Of a stretch of DNA of 64,000 nt, positions 1 to 8,674 are shown piece after piece. Origin of the DNA: Klebsiella oxytoca NBRC 105695 (GTDB taxonomy: Bacteria > Pseudomonadota > Gammaproteobacteria > Enterobacterales > Enterobacteriaceae); assembly GCF_001598695.1 (NCBI RefSeq), contig NZ_BCZK01000001.1:310001-374000 (forward strand), in the 5' to 3' direction. How positions within the stretch are numbered: the first letter of the stretch is position 1; each line of letters begins with the position of its first letter. The notes below the pieces were generated by a model, which worked only from the letters and a program-made list of their open reading frames with translations, was not told the DNA's origin and searched no databases. Both the position numbers and the translations under genes were made by a program.

Positions 1-461
1 CTTTTGTTCTCAATAATCACACCGAGCAGCTGATTGCCATCCATTACTACGTCAGTGGCAAGGGTGTGGAACAGCACCCGTGCGCCGCTGTCGGAGAGTA
101 AATCGTCGGCCACCTCTTTCCAGGTGTGCGGCTCATGGACGACCAGCCGCGTTTCGCCAAACGGGAACGGTTCGCTGACGGCACCCCGGTGTTTCAGATG
201 CTGGTAAAATTCACCGGCAAAACCGTGCACCAGCTGCTTATGGGGGCCTTTGCCGGAGGTAAACAGGCCGCAAATCGCGCCCGACATACCCGCTGTCGCC
301 ATACCACCGCAAAAACCGTAGCGTTCAATCAGCAGGGTATTTTCCCCAGCTCGCGCAGCGGCGGTGGCTGCCGCAACACCGGTTGGACCACCACCCACTA
401 CCAGAACATCAACGTCGTAGGTGACGGGGATCTTGTTGGCGACTTCGTGCCAGGTTTGCAT
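1..461 (-). CDS. FAD-dependent oxidoreductase, N-terminal part (gene cut by window edge)
   Basis: The minus-strand frame starts at the ATG at 461 and runs off the left edge, so only about 153 N-terminal residues are visible. A strong AGGAGG ribosome binding site lies 6 bases upstream. Around residues 18-40 is a Rossmann dinucleotide-binding fold with the motif VVGGGPTGVAAA followed by an acidic strand end (LIER), typical of FAD-binding oxidoreductases of the FAD_oxidored type. It lies 52 bases downstream of the IlvD-type dehydratase on the same strand, so the two are probably co-transcribed. Inferred role: oxidation of a hydroxy-acid intermediate of the same catabolic route. Substrate and the C-terminal half cannot be seen. 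The family call is fairly sure; the specific function is open. Confidence 0.8.
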   Translation of the reverse strand, partial: MQTWHEVANKIPVTYDVDVLVVGGGPTGVAAATAAARAGENTLLIERYGFCGGMATAGMSGAICGLFTSGKGPHKQLVHGFAGEFYQHLKHRGAVSEPFPFGETRLVVHEPHTWKEVADDLLSDSGARVLFHTLATDVVMDGNQLLGVIIENK

Positions 462-513
462 GACGTGCCTCCTCTGTCATGAGGGTGAGACAGTCACCCT
501 CATAATTTAATGA

Positions 514-2226
514 TTAGTCGATATTTTTCGCGTGGATGCGTCGTTTCCCCAGCACTGCGCCCTGCGCAATCGGCTGGACCAGTTGGGCATATTGCGACAG
601 ATAGGTGCCGCTTCCGCCGCCCAGCGGCAGAGGTTTGGGCTGCCGTTGCGCCAGACGGGCATCAATCACTTCCTGCGGAACATCCATATTGATGCTGAGG
701 TCGGTGAAGTTGATATGTACGGTTTCGCCTTGTTCTATCACCGCCAGGGGCCCGCCTGCGGCGGCTTCAGGCATTAGTTGGCCAACGATAATTCCGCGAT
801 TCAGGCCCGAGAGTTCACCATCGGTGATCACCGCTACGTGCGCCGCGATTCCCGCGCCGTTGAGGGCTGCTACAAAGCTACAGGCAAACACCGTACCGGG
901 GCCGCCAGCTGGACCCATATTGCGCAGAACAATCACGTCGCCTTTCTGTATTTTCCCTTCGCTCAACGCTTCAATGGCTTCGTCTTCACCTTCGTAGATA
1001 TTGGCTGGACCGGTAAATTGTTCCAGCTCTCCCGGTACGGCGGAGAGCTTAACAATCGCGCCGTCCGGAGCGAGGTTGCCGCGCAGGATGGCGACGCCAG
1101 GGCGCTGGCTGACCGGGTTATCCAGCGTGCGGATCACCTCGTGATTTTTTACTACCGCGTCTTTAATGTTTTCACCGACGGTTTTTTGCGTGACCGTTAG
1201 TGCATCCAGATTGAGGAAGTCGCGCAGCTGATTCATCACCGCCGTAGTGCCGCCCGCCGCTTCCAGATCTTCAGTGCGGAAGGGACCGTTAGGGCGAACA
1301 GAGGTCAGCAACTTGATGTCTTTTCCGTATTTTTCATACAGGCTGACCACATCGATGGGGAGTTCCGCCTCGGTGGCAACCGCAGAAAGGTGGCGAACAG
1401 TATTGACTGAACCGCCGACCGCCAGCACGGTCATCACTGCGTTCTGAATCGCTTTTTCGGTAAGGATGTCGCGCGGCAAAACCTGTTGCTGAGTGAGTTC
1501 GACGATCCGCTTCCCGGCGGCCTGGGCGTACTCTTTTACCTTACGACCGTTGGCCCAGATCGGTGAGTTGCCCGGCAGCGTCATGCCTAATGCTTCGGCG
1601 ACGATATGCATGGAGTTAGCGGTACCCAAACCGGCGCAGACGCCCGGCGACTGGATTGCGACATCGGTCATGTCGGTCAGTTCTTTTTCGCTGATGGCAC
1701 CTGTTGCCAGCGCGCCAACCTGCTCGTAAACGTCATCAATATCGAAGAACTGATCGTCGAATTTTTCATTTGAACACTTGCCGCCCACCTGATAACCGCA
1801 GGTCAGCAGCAGGGAAGGGACATTCAGCCGCGCCGCCGACATCAGATGCGCTGGCGTGGTTTTATCGCAGGAGGAGAGGCAGATCATCCCGTCCAGCACC
1901 GCGCCTTCCATCATGCATTCCACTTCATTGACCATCAGGTCGCGGGTCGGCATCAGATAACGCGCTTTTTTCCCGGCGCTGGTGACGAAGTCGCTGGGGG
2001 CGACGGTGCGCACTTCAAACGGTAGTCCGCCCGCATCGCGGATTGCCTGCTCGACGATCCGGCACAGTTCATCCAGATGGACATAGCAGCAGGAGAGTTT
2101 GTTAGAGGTATTAATGATCGCGATCTTCGGTTTATACATGTCTTCTTCGCGGATCCCCATGCTGCGCCATTGCGCACGACGTACTGCCCAGCGGGTGGAT
2201 CCCGGCTTGAAATTGCTTCTGTACAT
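514..2226 (-). CDS. IlvD/Edd-family dehydratase (probable sugar-acid dehydratase)
   Basis: The 570-residue product belongs to the IlvD/Edd family, Fe-S enzymes that dehydrate dihydroxy acids or aldonic acids to 2-keto-3-deoxy acids. Three cysteines sit at the usual iron-sulfur ligand positions: Cys47 in a CYVHL context, Cys120 in SSCDKTTP and Cys197 in GVCAGLGTANSM. The length fits the sugar-acid dehydratase branch (about 570-590) and is shorter than biosynthetic IlvD (about 616). The ATG at 2226 is preceded by AAGGA with 8-base spacing. Context argues against branched-chain amino-acid synthesis: the gene leads a catabolic pair with an FAD oxidoreductase and faces a FadR-type regulator across a 272-base region holding a perfect palindrome. 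Substrate is unknown; an aldonate or aldarate is the natural guess. Confidence 0.85.
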   Translation of the reverse strand: MYRSNFKPGSTRWAVRRAQWRSMGIREEDMYKPKIAIINTSNKLSCCYVHLDELCRIVEQAIRDAGGLPFEVRTVAPSDFVTSAGKKARYLMPTRDLMVNEVECMMEGAVLDGMICLSSCDKTTPAHLMSAARLNVPSLLLTCGYQVGGKCSNEKFDDQFFDIDDVYEQVGALATGAISEKELTDMTDVAIQSPGVCAGLGTANSMHIVAEALGMTLPGNSPIWANGRKVKEYAQAAGKRIVELTQQQVLPRDILTEKAIQNAVMTVLAVGGSVNTVRHLSAVATEAELPIDVVSLYEKYGKDIKLLTSVRPNGPFRTEDLEAAGGTTAVMNQLRDFLNLDALTVTQKTVGENIKDAVVKNHEVIRTLDNPVSQRPGVAILRGNLAPDGAIVKLSAVPGELEQFTGPANIYEGEDEAIEALSEGKIQKGDVIVLRNMGPAGGPGTVFACSFVAALNGAGIAAHVAVITDGELSGLNRGIIVGQLMPEAAAGGPLAVIEQGETVHINFTDLSINMDVPQEVIDARLAQRQPKPLPLGGGSGTYLSQYAQLVQPIAQGAVLGKRRIHAKNID

Positions 2227-2281
2227 CTTGAATTCCTTTATCGGGTTGTGGTTTTACGATCCGAAATATCCTCTGTTTGGG

Positions 2282-2297
2282 TTGGTTGTCCAACCAA
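2282..2297. promoter_or_regulatory. Perfect palindrome, probable operator for the adjacent FadR-type regulator
   Basis: TTGGTTG-TC-CAACCAA has two perfect 7-base arms around a 2-base centre. It resembles operators of the FadR/PdhR/LldR group, which contain TTGGT and ACCAA half-sites. It lies 56 bases upstream of the dehydratase start and about 200 bases upstream of the divergent regulator, where it could control both. Binding is an inference. Confidence 0.6.
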
Positions 2298-2498
2298 TTT
2301 TTAAGGGAAATGTAATTAAGATCACATAACGGAGGATTTTTAGACGTTTTTGCCCATGAAGATGGAAAAATAGCGCACCTGGCAGTCAATAGTGGTACAG
2401 TGGTCCATCCAATTTATGATTGCAGTGATTGATGGCGACGCCGCGCAGGGAAAATAACCGCTTGTAAGCGCGAAACGTCGTTGGGAAGAGGTAACGGT

Positions 2499-3212
2499 AT
2501 GCCGGACAAGAATAAATTTACGATGATCCCTATTAAGCGCACGGATGTTTTTCAGACGATCATTCAACACATTACAAATCTGCTCGACAGTAAGCAGATC
2601 AAACCCGGCGAGCGGCTGCCCTCGGAGCGCGAGCTTGCCGAGATGCTCAACGTCAGTCGCACGTCGGTGCGCCAGGCGCTGAAGGTGCTTGAATCCTCCG
2701 GGCGTATTGAGACTCGTGTGGGGAGCGGAACCTTCTTAACCGAGCCACCGGCGGTGTCGCTTAGCGATACTCATAGCCTGTCGAAGCTGATTGAAGGCGG
2801 GGTAACGAAAGAGTTTCTGCGCAATCTTATCGTGGCGCGGACCTCTATTGAACGAGCCATCTTTGAAGACTACGCCTGGCGCGCTAATAAAACGGGGATT
2901 AATCAACTGCGGGAGCTTATCGAGTTTAACCGGGAAAAGTTTTCGCGTCAGGATTGTGATGACGATGATAGCGCGCTGGATCTGAGCTTCGAGAAAAAAG
3001 TGGCGCAGCTCGGCGGTAACCCTATTTTGATCAACATGCAGGAACAGATCCATCATCTTTGGGTACTGGCGTGGAAACAGTATGGTTTTACTCCAGAGCA
3101 GACTCAGGTGCTGCATGAAGAACACTTAGGCATTCTGGATGCGCTGGCGGCGAAAAACTCGCAGCGGGTGGCGGATCTGATTGTGCAGCATGTAGATAAA
3201 GAGATTGACTGA
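2499..3212 (+). CDS. GntR-family transcriptional regulator, FadR subfamily (FCD domain)
   Basis: The 237-residue product has an N-terminal GntR winged helix at about residues 10-75, recognisable by GERLPSERELAEMLNVSRTSVRQALKVL-type sequence, followed by an all-helical FCD ligand-binding domain. The ATG at 2499 is chosen over the in-frame TTG at 2481 because AGAGG lies 7 bases upstream of the ATG. FCD regulators usually repress catabolic operons and are released by an acidic metabolite such as a sugar acid or organic acid. The gene faces the IlvD-type dehydratase across a shared region containing the TTGGTTG palindrome, so it most likely controls that pair. The effector is unknown. Family assignment is secure; the target is inferred from position. 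Confidence 0.88.
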   Translation: MPDKNKFTMIPIKRTDVFQTIIQHITNLLDSKQIKPGERLPSERELAEMLNVSRTSVRQALKVLESSGRIETRVGSGTFLTEPPAVSLSDTHSLSKLIEGGVTKEFLRNLIVARTSIERAIFEDYAWRANKTGINQLRELIEFNREKFSRQDCDDDDSALDLSFEKKVAQLGGNPILINMQEQIHHLWVLAWKQYGFTPEQTQVLHEEHLGILDALAAKNSQRVADLIVQHVDKEID

Positions 3213-3235
3213 GCTGGCCGTCATATGTGATTTTT

Positions 3236-3384
3236 CCCGGCTCGCGCTGCGCTTAGCCGGGCTACAGGTTCCCACTCGTCTGCGGGCGTGGTTTTTTCCC
3301 TGGCTCGCGCTGCGTTTAACAGGGCCACAGCTATCTGTAGATGGGGAGCCCGGGTAAGGCTTTTACGCCGCGACCCGGGGATTC
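3236..3384. repeat. Cluster of three REP-like palindromes
   Basis: Three GC-rich imperfect palindromes lie in tandem at 3236-3265, 3298-3327 and 3346-3379, between two convergent genes. The first two share the core GGCTCGCGCTGCG. The first is almost the exact inverse of the repeat at 62768-62798, as expected for REP/BIME elements of Klebsiella and relatives. Such clusters commonly sit downstream of genes. Confidence 0.7.
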
Positions 3385-3412
3385 CAGGCATGACTGTACT
3401 GAGCTAATGTTG

Positions 3413-4132
3413 CTAAACCGGCAGAACCCGGTGGAAAAAATCGATGCCCGCCTCAACCGATTGCTGGTTGATTTTATGCCCCGACAGCGGATCGATAAGA
3501 CAGGTGAGGTCGCCACTGCCGATGGCCTCTCTGAGGTGTTCAGCATATTTAACATCAACAACGGTGTCCTGCTGACCGTGCCAGACAAACAGCGGACGCT
3601 GCGCCAGGCGTTCTTCTTTCCCGGCAATGTCATAAGGCGCAATCCCATGCAGGCAGGCTGCCAGCGCGCTGGCCGTTGGGGGATGGATCTCGCTTATTGC
3701 CTCGGTAAAATAACCACTTGCCATATAGGCTGCTCCGGCCTGAATTTCCGGATACTGCGCCATCGTCCCCAGTACAGCGAAACCGCCCATCGAAGTGCCC
3801 ATTACGCCCAGTCGTGAAACATCACCGAGCTTTTCCTGCTGGCAAGCGGCCAGCAGCGCGGGAAATGTCTCTAACGAGTGCTGTAAAATTGACCAGAAAG
3901 AGGCGTCGCGAAGCGTAGTATCATCCCTGGCGCTATGCATCATCGCCTGCGGACACACCACGCTGTAGCCCGCCTGCGCCAGCATATATCCCAGATTGGC
4001 ATCCAGTTCTCTGGATGCCATGAAGCGATGAAACAGAATGATAAGCGGCCTGTCACTGGCTGCGTCATCATCTGCCCGGAACCAAAGTACAGGTGTTTTT
4101 ACCAGCAGGCGGTCTGAAATAACGATATCCAT
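3413..4132 (-). CDS. Alpha/beta hydrolase, YjfP-like carboxylesterase
   Basis: The 239-residue product is an alpha/beta hydrolase resembling E. coli YjfP in its N-terminal SDRLLVKTPVLW stretch and in RPLFVWHGQQDTVVD. The nucleophile elbow is GTSMGG (Ser114). The probable acid and base are Asp189 (GQQDT) and His219 (SGHK). It is the last gene of the seven-gene minus-strand operon, starting only 3 bases after the stop of the preceding enolase-family gene. In that setting it may remove an acyl or methyl ester, or open a lactone, from the substrate of the pathway; this is inference. No signal peptide is visible, so a cytoplasmic location is expected. Fold and active site are clear, the substrate is not. 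Confidence 0.8.
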   Translation of the reverse strand: MDIVISDRLLVKTPVLWFRADDDAASDRPLIILFHRFMASRELDANLGYMLAQAGYSVVCPQAMMHSARDDTTLRDASFWSILQHSLETFPALLAACQQEKLGDVSRLGVMGTSMGGFAVLGTMAQYPEIQAGAAYMASGYFTEAISEIHPPTASALAACLHGIAPYDIAGKEERLAQRPLFVWHGQQDTVVDVKYAEHLREAIGSGDLTCLIDPLSGHKINQQSVEAGIDFFHRVLPV

Positions 4133-4135
4133 TGA

Positions 4136-5254
4136 TTATCCCTGTGCAACCAGATGCCGTTCCAGCACATCGAAATCCGGATTAAAACCGAGACCCGGCG
4201 CGTTCGGCAGATTCATCACCGGCTGGAAGCGCATAAACGGATGCAGCGTTTGTTCGAACATCAGCCACGGCACTTCCAGCGGAACGGGCTCTGGCATCAC
4301 GCTGAGCAGGTGAGCGCTGGCGAGCAGGCCAGGGCCGTAGTAAAAACAGTGCGGCAGCAGGCTGACGTTTTCATGCTCGCGCGCGCGTTTGATAATCTCC
4401 AGTACGGCGGAAATACCGCCAATTTTGGCTACGCTCGGTTGCAATACATCAACCGCGTCTAAGGCCATACTGAGCGCGAACTCCTCACTGTTATTGAAAT
4501 TTTCGCCCGCAGCAATGTGCGCACCCGTTGTCTGGCGCAGATAGCGGAGCTGGCTTAAATTTTCCGGCGGAAAGGTGGGCTCTTCCACAAACGCGACGCC
4601 AGCCGCCTGCAGCTGCGGCAGGATGTGCTCCGCCTGCGGGACATCCCACGCGCAGTTGGTATCAACCATCAGGGTGATATTATCCGGCAGCGCCCTGGCG
4701 ACTTCAGCAATTGCCAGGGGATCTCGTTCGTGCAGTTTTATATGTCTGTATCCCTTATGAATTAAAGGGTTAATACAATCCATTAATTTAGCGACATCAC
4801 CATCGAAGCTGGTCAGGCTGGGATAGAGTTCCACCTGCGCACGGGTACCGCCGAGCAATTGCCACAGCGGCAGGTTCTCTGCTTTAGCGCGCAGATCCCA
4901 CAAGGCGATATCCAGCGCGGAAAGCGCATACATCATCACCCCGCCGCGACCGTAGCTGTGAAAAGCGTAATGCGCTCTCTGCATTAACGCCGCCGGGTCA
5001 GCGCATTCCTCCCCCGTAAAGAAGGGGGCGAGGAGACCGCTGAGCAATGCCATGCTGGCCGGGTTACAGGCGTGGCCAAACGCCTCTCCCCAGCCCGTCA
5101 GGCCCGTATCGGTTTCGACTTTCACTAACAGCGAATCCAGCGTAGGATGCAGCGCCCGCGCGGCGTTAAAGCGCCCCTCTTTGTTGGTAGTGCGCGTCAG
5201 TGCTGGCGTATAAGGCAAACGGACCAGAAAGCTTTCTATGTTCGTAATACGCAT
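4136..5254 (-). CDS. Enolase-superfamily (mandelate racemase/muconate lactonizing type) enzyme with atypical active site
   Basis: The 372-residue product has the capping domain plus TIM-barrel layout of the MR/MLE group. Metal ligands are recognisable as Asp198 (MVDTN), Glu224/225 (VEEP) and Glu251 (AAGEN). The catalytic positions are unusual: the KxK of mandelate racemase relatives reads K173-L-H175 (IKLHE), and the Asp of the His-Asp dyad is Ser274 (QPSVAKIGG), while the His is present (His302 in LPHCF). The enzyme should therefore still form an enolate intermediate, but with different acid/base partners from its operon neighbour at 6150-7289. The ATG at 5254 has AAGGA 7 bases upstream. The most likely role is dehydration or epimerisation of a sugar acid. 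Family is sure, reaction unknown. Confidence 0.85.
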   Translation of the reverse strand: MRITNIESFLVRLPYTPALTRTTNKEGRFNAARALHPTLDSLLVKVETDTGLTGWGEAFGHACNPASMALLSGLLAPFFTGEECADPAALMQRAHYAFHSYGRGGVMMYALSALDIALWDLRAKAENLPLWQLLGGTRAQVELYPSLTSFDGDVAKLMDCINPLIHKGYRHIKLHERDPLAIAEVARALPDNITLMVDTNCAWDVPQAEHILPQLQAAGVAFVEEPTFPPENLSQLRYLRQTTGAHIAAGENFNNSEEFALSMALDAVDVLQPSVAKIGGISAVLEIIKRAREHENVSLLPHCFYYGPGLLASAHLLSVMPEPVPLEVPWLMFEQTLHPFMRFQPVMNLPNAPGLGFNPDFDVLERHLVAQG

Positions 5255-5263
5255 AAAGTGTCC

Positions 5264-6157
5264 TTAATGATGTGATAGCGCGAACTGCACGCCTATTGAC
5301 GCCGGATGTTGAGGCGTGCTGACAAGGGGGCTGTCGATAGCCGCCGTTTCAAGACAAACAAAGTTCTGCCAGCCATCGTCCGACATGTCGCTTATCTGTT
5401 CTGCCCGCTGCTGCCAGGGATTCCATACCACTACGTTGCTGTTATTAACATGGGTAAGCGTCAAGGTTCTGGCGGGCGTGACAAGTGCAGTTTGTTTTTT
5501 TGCCTGAGGGAAGATCGTGCCAAATTCCCCGCTGAGCGACAGGGGGGACGGCAGATTCTGCACGGGTTCCCCGGCGACCGTGTCGTAGCCTTGCATGCCC
5601 ACGCCATAAATCTGCGTCGCTCGTATATCCGGCGTTGAGAGGTAGCTATGTAGGGCTGCGGTGGCGCTGAAACTCCCGTGGGCAGTGAGCAGCAATTCGC
5701 AAACCTCTGCGGTGAAGGTCAGCGTCATCTCCAGTTGAAAAGCGTGATCCCAGAGCTGTCGTGTTTGTGGAGTGTCATTGAGCGTCAACGTCAGCGCGAA
5801 CGACGTTTTGTTGTTATCAAGCGCCGTCAGTCGCCACGGTAAAATGCGGGCAAAGCCGTGAAACGGTTCGCCGCCGAGATCGGTAAACCACGGCCAGCAT
5901 ACCGGCACGCCGCCGCGAATGGGCACGCCGATTTTAAACGGTGTGCAGTCACTCAACCACAGTACGGGGTATGCCTGTCGGGATGGTTTCCAGGTCAATA
6001 AATGCGCGCCCTGAAGCGCAATTGCGGCCTTGCAGAAGGGCGTCTGAATGACCACAACCTCCAGTTCATCCATTTTTCGCCGGGTAATACCGGGACTTAA
6101 CGTCTCCAGTACCGGCAGGGTAAACAGCTGTTTAATCAGGCTCATTGGTTCAGACAT
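5264..6157 (-). CDS. Aldose 1-epimerase / D-hexose-6-phosphate mutarotase-like protein
   Basis: The 297-residue product resembles E. coli YeaD and other hexose-6-phosphate epimerases of the galactose mutarotase fold. It contains the characteristic RGGVPVCWPWF stretch (about residues 81-91) followed by HGFAR with the conserved His100. Such proteins interconvert the alpha and beta anomers of an aldose or aldose phosphate. Its start overlaps the stop of the upstream mandelate-racemase-like gene by 8 bases, which implies translational coupling, and the next enolase-family gene begins 9 bases after its stop. A mutarotase makes sense where the first step oxidises or hydrolyses one anomer of a sugar. 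An alternative in-frame ATG lies at 6145; the first is kept because neither has a strong ribosome binding site. Confidence 0.8.
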   Translation of the reverse strand: MSEPMSLIKQLFTLPVLETLSPGITRRKMDELEVVVIQTPFCKAAIALQGAHLLTWKPSRQAYPVLWLSDCTPFKIGVPIRGGVPVCWPWFTDLGGEPFHGFARILPWRLTALDNNKTSFALTLTLNDTPQTRQLWDHAFQLEMTLTFTAEVCELLLTAHGSFSATAALHSYLSTPDIRATQIYGVGMQGYDTVAGEPVQNLPSPLSLSGEFGTIFPQAKKQTALVTPARTLTLTHVNNSNVVVWNPWQQRAEQISDMSDDGWQNFVCLETAAIDSPLVSTPQHPASIGVQFALSHH

Positions 6158-7289
6158 CCGTGCGGGTAGTAATATTTTGCTGCCGAAGCTGCGTATCGTT
6201 TACGGCATAGCGCGCCAGCGTCCGGCTGTCGAACTCAATGCCGTGTCCTGGCTTTTCACCAGGGCGAATTGTGCCGTTCATTACCGGGCAAGGCGTCGTG
6301 ATAATGCCCATTTCGCTCAGGCTCGCGCCTTTTAGCCCCTCAAATAGCTGGATATTGGGCAAGCCGCAGCCCAGATGCGCGATAAGCTCCATACCAAAAT
6401 GCGGGATCACGGGAACGTTGTGGCTTTCGGCTAATTTTGCGATCTTCACGAATTCAGTAATCCCGCCCACGCGATAAACATCTGGTTGGATGTAGTCGCA
6501 AGCTTCTTGTCCAATCCAGTGGGCGAACTGGTATTTGGTGTACAGGCTTTCTCCCACGGCTATGGGGACCGGACATTTCTGGCGTAGCAAACGGTGGCCG
6601 TTGATATCGTCGCTGAGTAGCGGCTCTTCCAGCCAGTACACACCGGCATTTTTGAGTACCGCCATTCGGCGCACGGCATCGGCGGAAGACCACTTCTTGT
6701 TGGCATCCACGGCGATGTTGATCGCGGGTCCCACAAATTTGCGTACCGCCAGCAGACGCGCCAGATCGTCTTCGACGTTCTCACTACCGATTTTCATTTT
6801 GACCGTACGGTAGCCCGCGGCCAGAAACCCTTCCATCTGTGCGAGCAGGGCATCAATCGAGAGATGCAGGTTGACACCGCTGCCGTAACCGGGAAGCGAC
6901 TCCCGGTAGCCGCCGAGCAGGCGGTAGAGCGGCTGATTTAGCTGCTGGCCAATCAGATCCCACAGCGCGATATCCACTGCGGCGATAGCGTGCGTTGTGA
7001 TGCCCTCTGAGCCAATATCGTGGCTCTCCAGCCACATGCGGCTCCACAGTCGCTCGACGTTAAGCGGATCTTCGCCAATCACTTTGGCGACAAGATAATG
7101 GTCAATCAGGTTCTTAAACGCACTGCCGCCGATGCCCGTGCTGAATGTCCAGCCGGTACCCGTATGCCCGGTATCGCTTTTTAACCACAGCACGACAAAT
7201 TCCAGACTGGAGAACGCGTAGTTCGACGACCCCCAGTTTTCGGTAAGCGGCACGCGGTACAGCCCGGATTTAAAATCAATAATTTTCAC
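6150..7289 (-). CDS. Mandelate racemase-like enolase-superfamily enzyme (probable acid-sugar dehydratase)
   Basis: The 379-residue product carries the complete mandelate racemase catalytic set: K164-x-K166 (VKMKIG), metal ligands Asp195 (AVDAN), Glu221 (LEEP) and Glu247 (VGES), and the Asp270-His297 dyad (QPDVYRVGG and IPHFGMEL). These are the same residue numbers as in Pseudomonas mandelate racemase. Family members with this set are mostly acid-sugar dehydratases acting by proton abstraction next to a carboxylate. Translation starts at GTG 7289, with GGAGGAG upstream. It follows the MFS gene by 17 bases and overlaps the mutarotase-like gene downstream. A sugar-acid dehydratase role is the best reading; which sugar cannot be told from sequence alone. 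Confidence 0.88.
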   Translation of the reverse strand: MKIIDFKSGLYRVPLTENWGSSNYAFSSLEFVVLWLKSDTGHTGTGWTFSTGIGGSAFKNLIDHYLVAKVIGEDPLNVERLWSRMWLESHDIGSEGITTHAIAAVDIALWDLIGQQLNQPLYRLLGGYRESLPGYGSGVNLHLSIDALLAQMEGFLAAGYRTVKMKIGSENVEDDLARLLAVRKFVGPAINIAVDANKKWSSADAVRRMAVLKNAGVYWLEEPLLSDDINGHRLLRQKCPVPIAVGESLYTKYQFAHWIGQEACDYIQPDVYRVGGITEFVKIAKLAESHNVPVIPHFGMELIAHLGCGLPNIQLFEGLKGASLSEMGIITTPCPVMNGTIRPGEKPGHGIEFDSRTLARYAVNDTQLRQQNITTRTDV

Positions 7290-7306
7290 GCTCTTCTCCT
7301 CCGGGA

Positions 7307-8587
7307 TCAGGCCAGGGCTTTATGCTCATCGCGCTGGGCGGCTTTTTTGACGAACAAAGCCACTACGGTTGCACCCAGTACGCCGAGGCAGCCCGCAAGA
7401 ATAAAGGCGGCAGAATAGGAGCCGGAGCCAACAATAAAGCCGGTGACGGTTGGCGCGACGATGCCGGAGATATTGGCCAGTCCATGCATCAGACCGCCAG
7501 CGCTGCCAACGTACTCTTTCGGCGCAGCGTCCTGAATGAGTGTCCAGTAGGCCGGGGCGGCGATTTGCATAAAGCCGAAGGCGATAGTCATTAATGTGAC
7601 AGCACCCATGGCGGTCTGCGTCTGGCTGATTAGCCCTACGCAGATAGAACAGATGCCGAAGCAGGTCACTAGCACTACTTTACGGGAGAAAAGCTGCTTG
7701 CCGGTTTTACGGTAGATAAAGTCGATAATGAACCCGCCGGATACGTAGCCGAGCGTTCCGGCAACCCAGGGCAATACGCCGACCAGACTCATGTCTTTCA
7801 GGCTGATCCCGGTAGTATCAACAAGAAACGTCGGGAACCAGTTCATAAAGAAAAACAGGACATAGTTAAAGCAAAATAGCGACAGGGCGGTAGCCAGAAT
7901 TGAGGGCTGGAGGATTGCGCTCCACATGGAGGGGGCAGGCGTTCCCGGTGCGGTCTGCGGAGCCACGTCTTCTTCTTCGCCTTCAATAAGCTGCGCTTCT
8001 GCCGCAGAAACGCGTTTGTTATCACGCGGCTTATCGGTCGCGATCAGCGCCCAGATGATGGCCCAGGTAATACCGATAAACGCAATAATGATAAATGAGA
8101 TCCGCCAGTTAAACGTCAGGCACAGAAAGCCCACTACGGGGCCGGAAATGGCACCGCCCAGCGGGCCGCCGGCCTGGTTAATGCCGACCGCGCGTGCGCG
8201 CTCATTGAGCGGAAACCAGTTGTTGACCACTTTATTGGCCGTTGTGGAGATGGGGCCTTCTCCGGCGCCGAAAAAGGCGCGGGCAATAAACATGGTCCAG
8301 AAGTTAAAGCAGCCCGCTGTCAGGCCGCAGATAATTGACCAGACGGACATCGACCAGCAAAATACCCGCTTGGGGCCGAATTTATCGGCCAGTACTCCGC
8401 CGATAAAATTAAATAACGCATAGCCAATAGAGAAACTGCCAAAAATAATCCCTTTTTCCTCAGGCGTTAGATGAAAGTCTTTGGTAATAAAGGGCATTGC
8501 GTAAGCCAGCGCGGAACGGTCGAGGTAGTTAATAACCATCGCCAGCGTCAGCATAACTAAAATGACACGACGGAATTGCGTATTCAT
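7307..8587 (-). CDS. MFS transporter, anion:cation symporter (ACS) family
   Basis: The 426-residue product has about 12 predicted transmembrane helices in two halves. An MVINYLDRSALAYAMPFI-type first helix and a DKFGPKRVF loop are typical of ACS-family carriers that import hexonates, glucarate or related carboxylates with protons. The start at 8587 is chosen because AAAGG lies just upstream; an in-frame upstream extension lacks a site of its own. The gene sits third in the seven-gene operon, between the SDR pair and the enolase-type enzymes, as expected for the uptake step of an acid-sugar pathway. Inner-membrane location. The family is clear and the anionic substrate is inferred from family and neighbours. 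Confidence 0.87.
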   Translation of the reverse strand: MNTQFRRVILVMLTLAMVINYLDRSALAYAMPFITKDFHLTPEEKGIIFGSFSIGYALFNFIGGVLADKFGPKRVFCWSMSVWSIICGLTAGCFNFWTMFIARAFFGAGEGPISTTANKVVNNWFPLNERARAVGINQAGGPLGGAISGPVVGFLCLTFNWRISFIIIAFIGITWAIIWALIATDKPRDNKRVSAAEAQLIEGEEEDVAPQTAPGTPAPSMWSAILQPSILATALSLFCFNYVLFFFMNWFPTFLVDTTGISLKDMSLVGVLPWVAGTLGYVSGGFIIDFIYRKTGKQLFSRKVVLVTCFGICSICVGLISQTQTAMGAVTLMTIAFGFMQIAAPAYWTLIQDAAPKEYVGSAGGLMHGLANISGIVAPTVTGFIVGSGSYSAAFILAGCLGVLGATVVALFVKKAAQRDEHKALA

Positions 8588-8674
8588 AGAGATACCTTTC
8601 ACTAATATAGGGTTAGCGGTAAAAACAATGCACAATTTTCGTAATAATTATTTTTTATTATTATTTGAGGTTTA

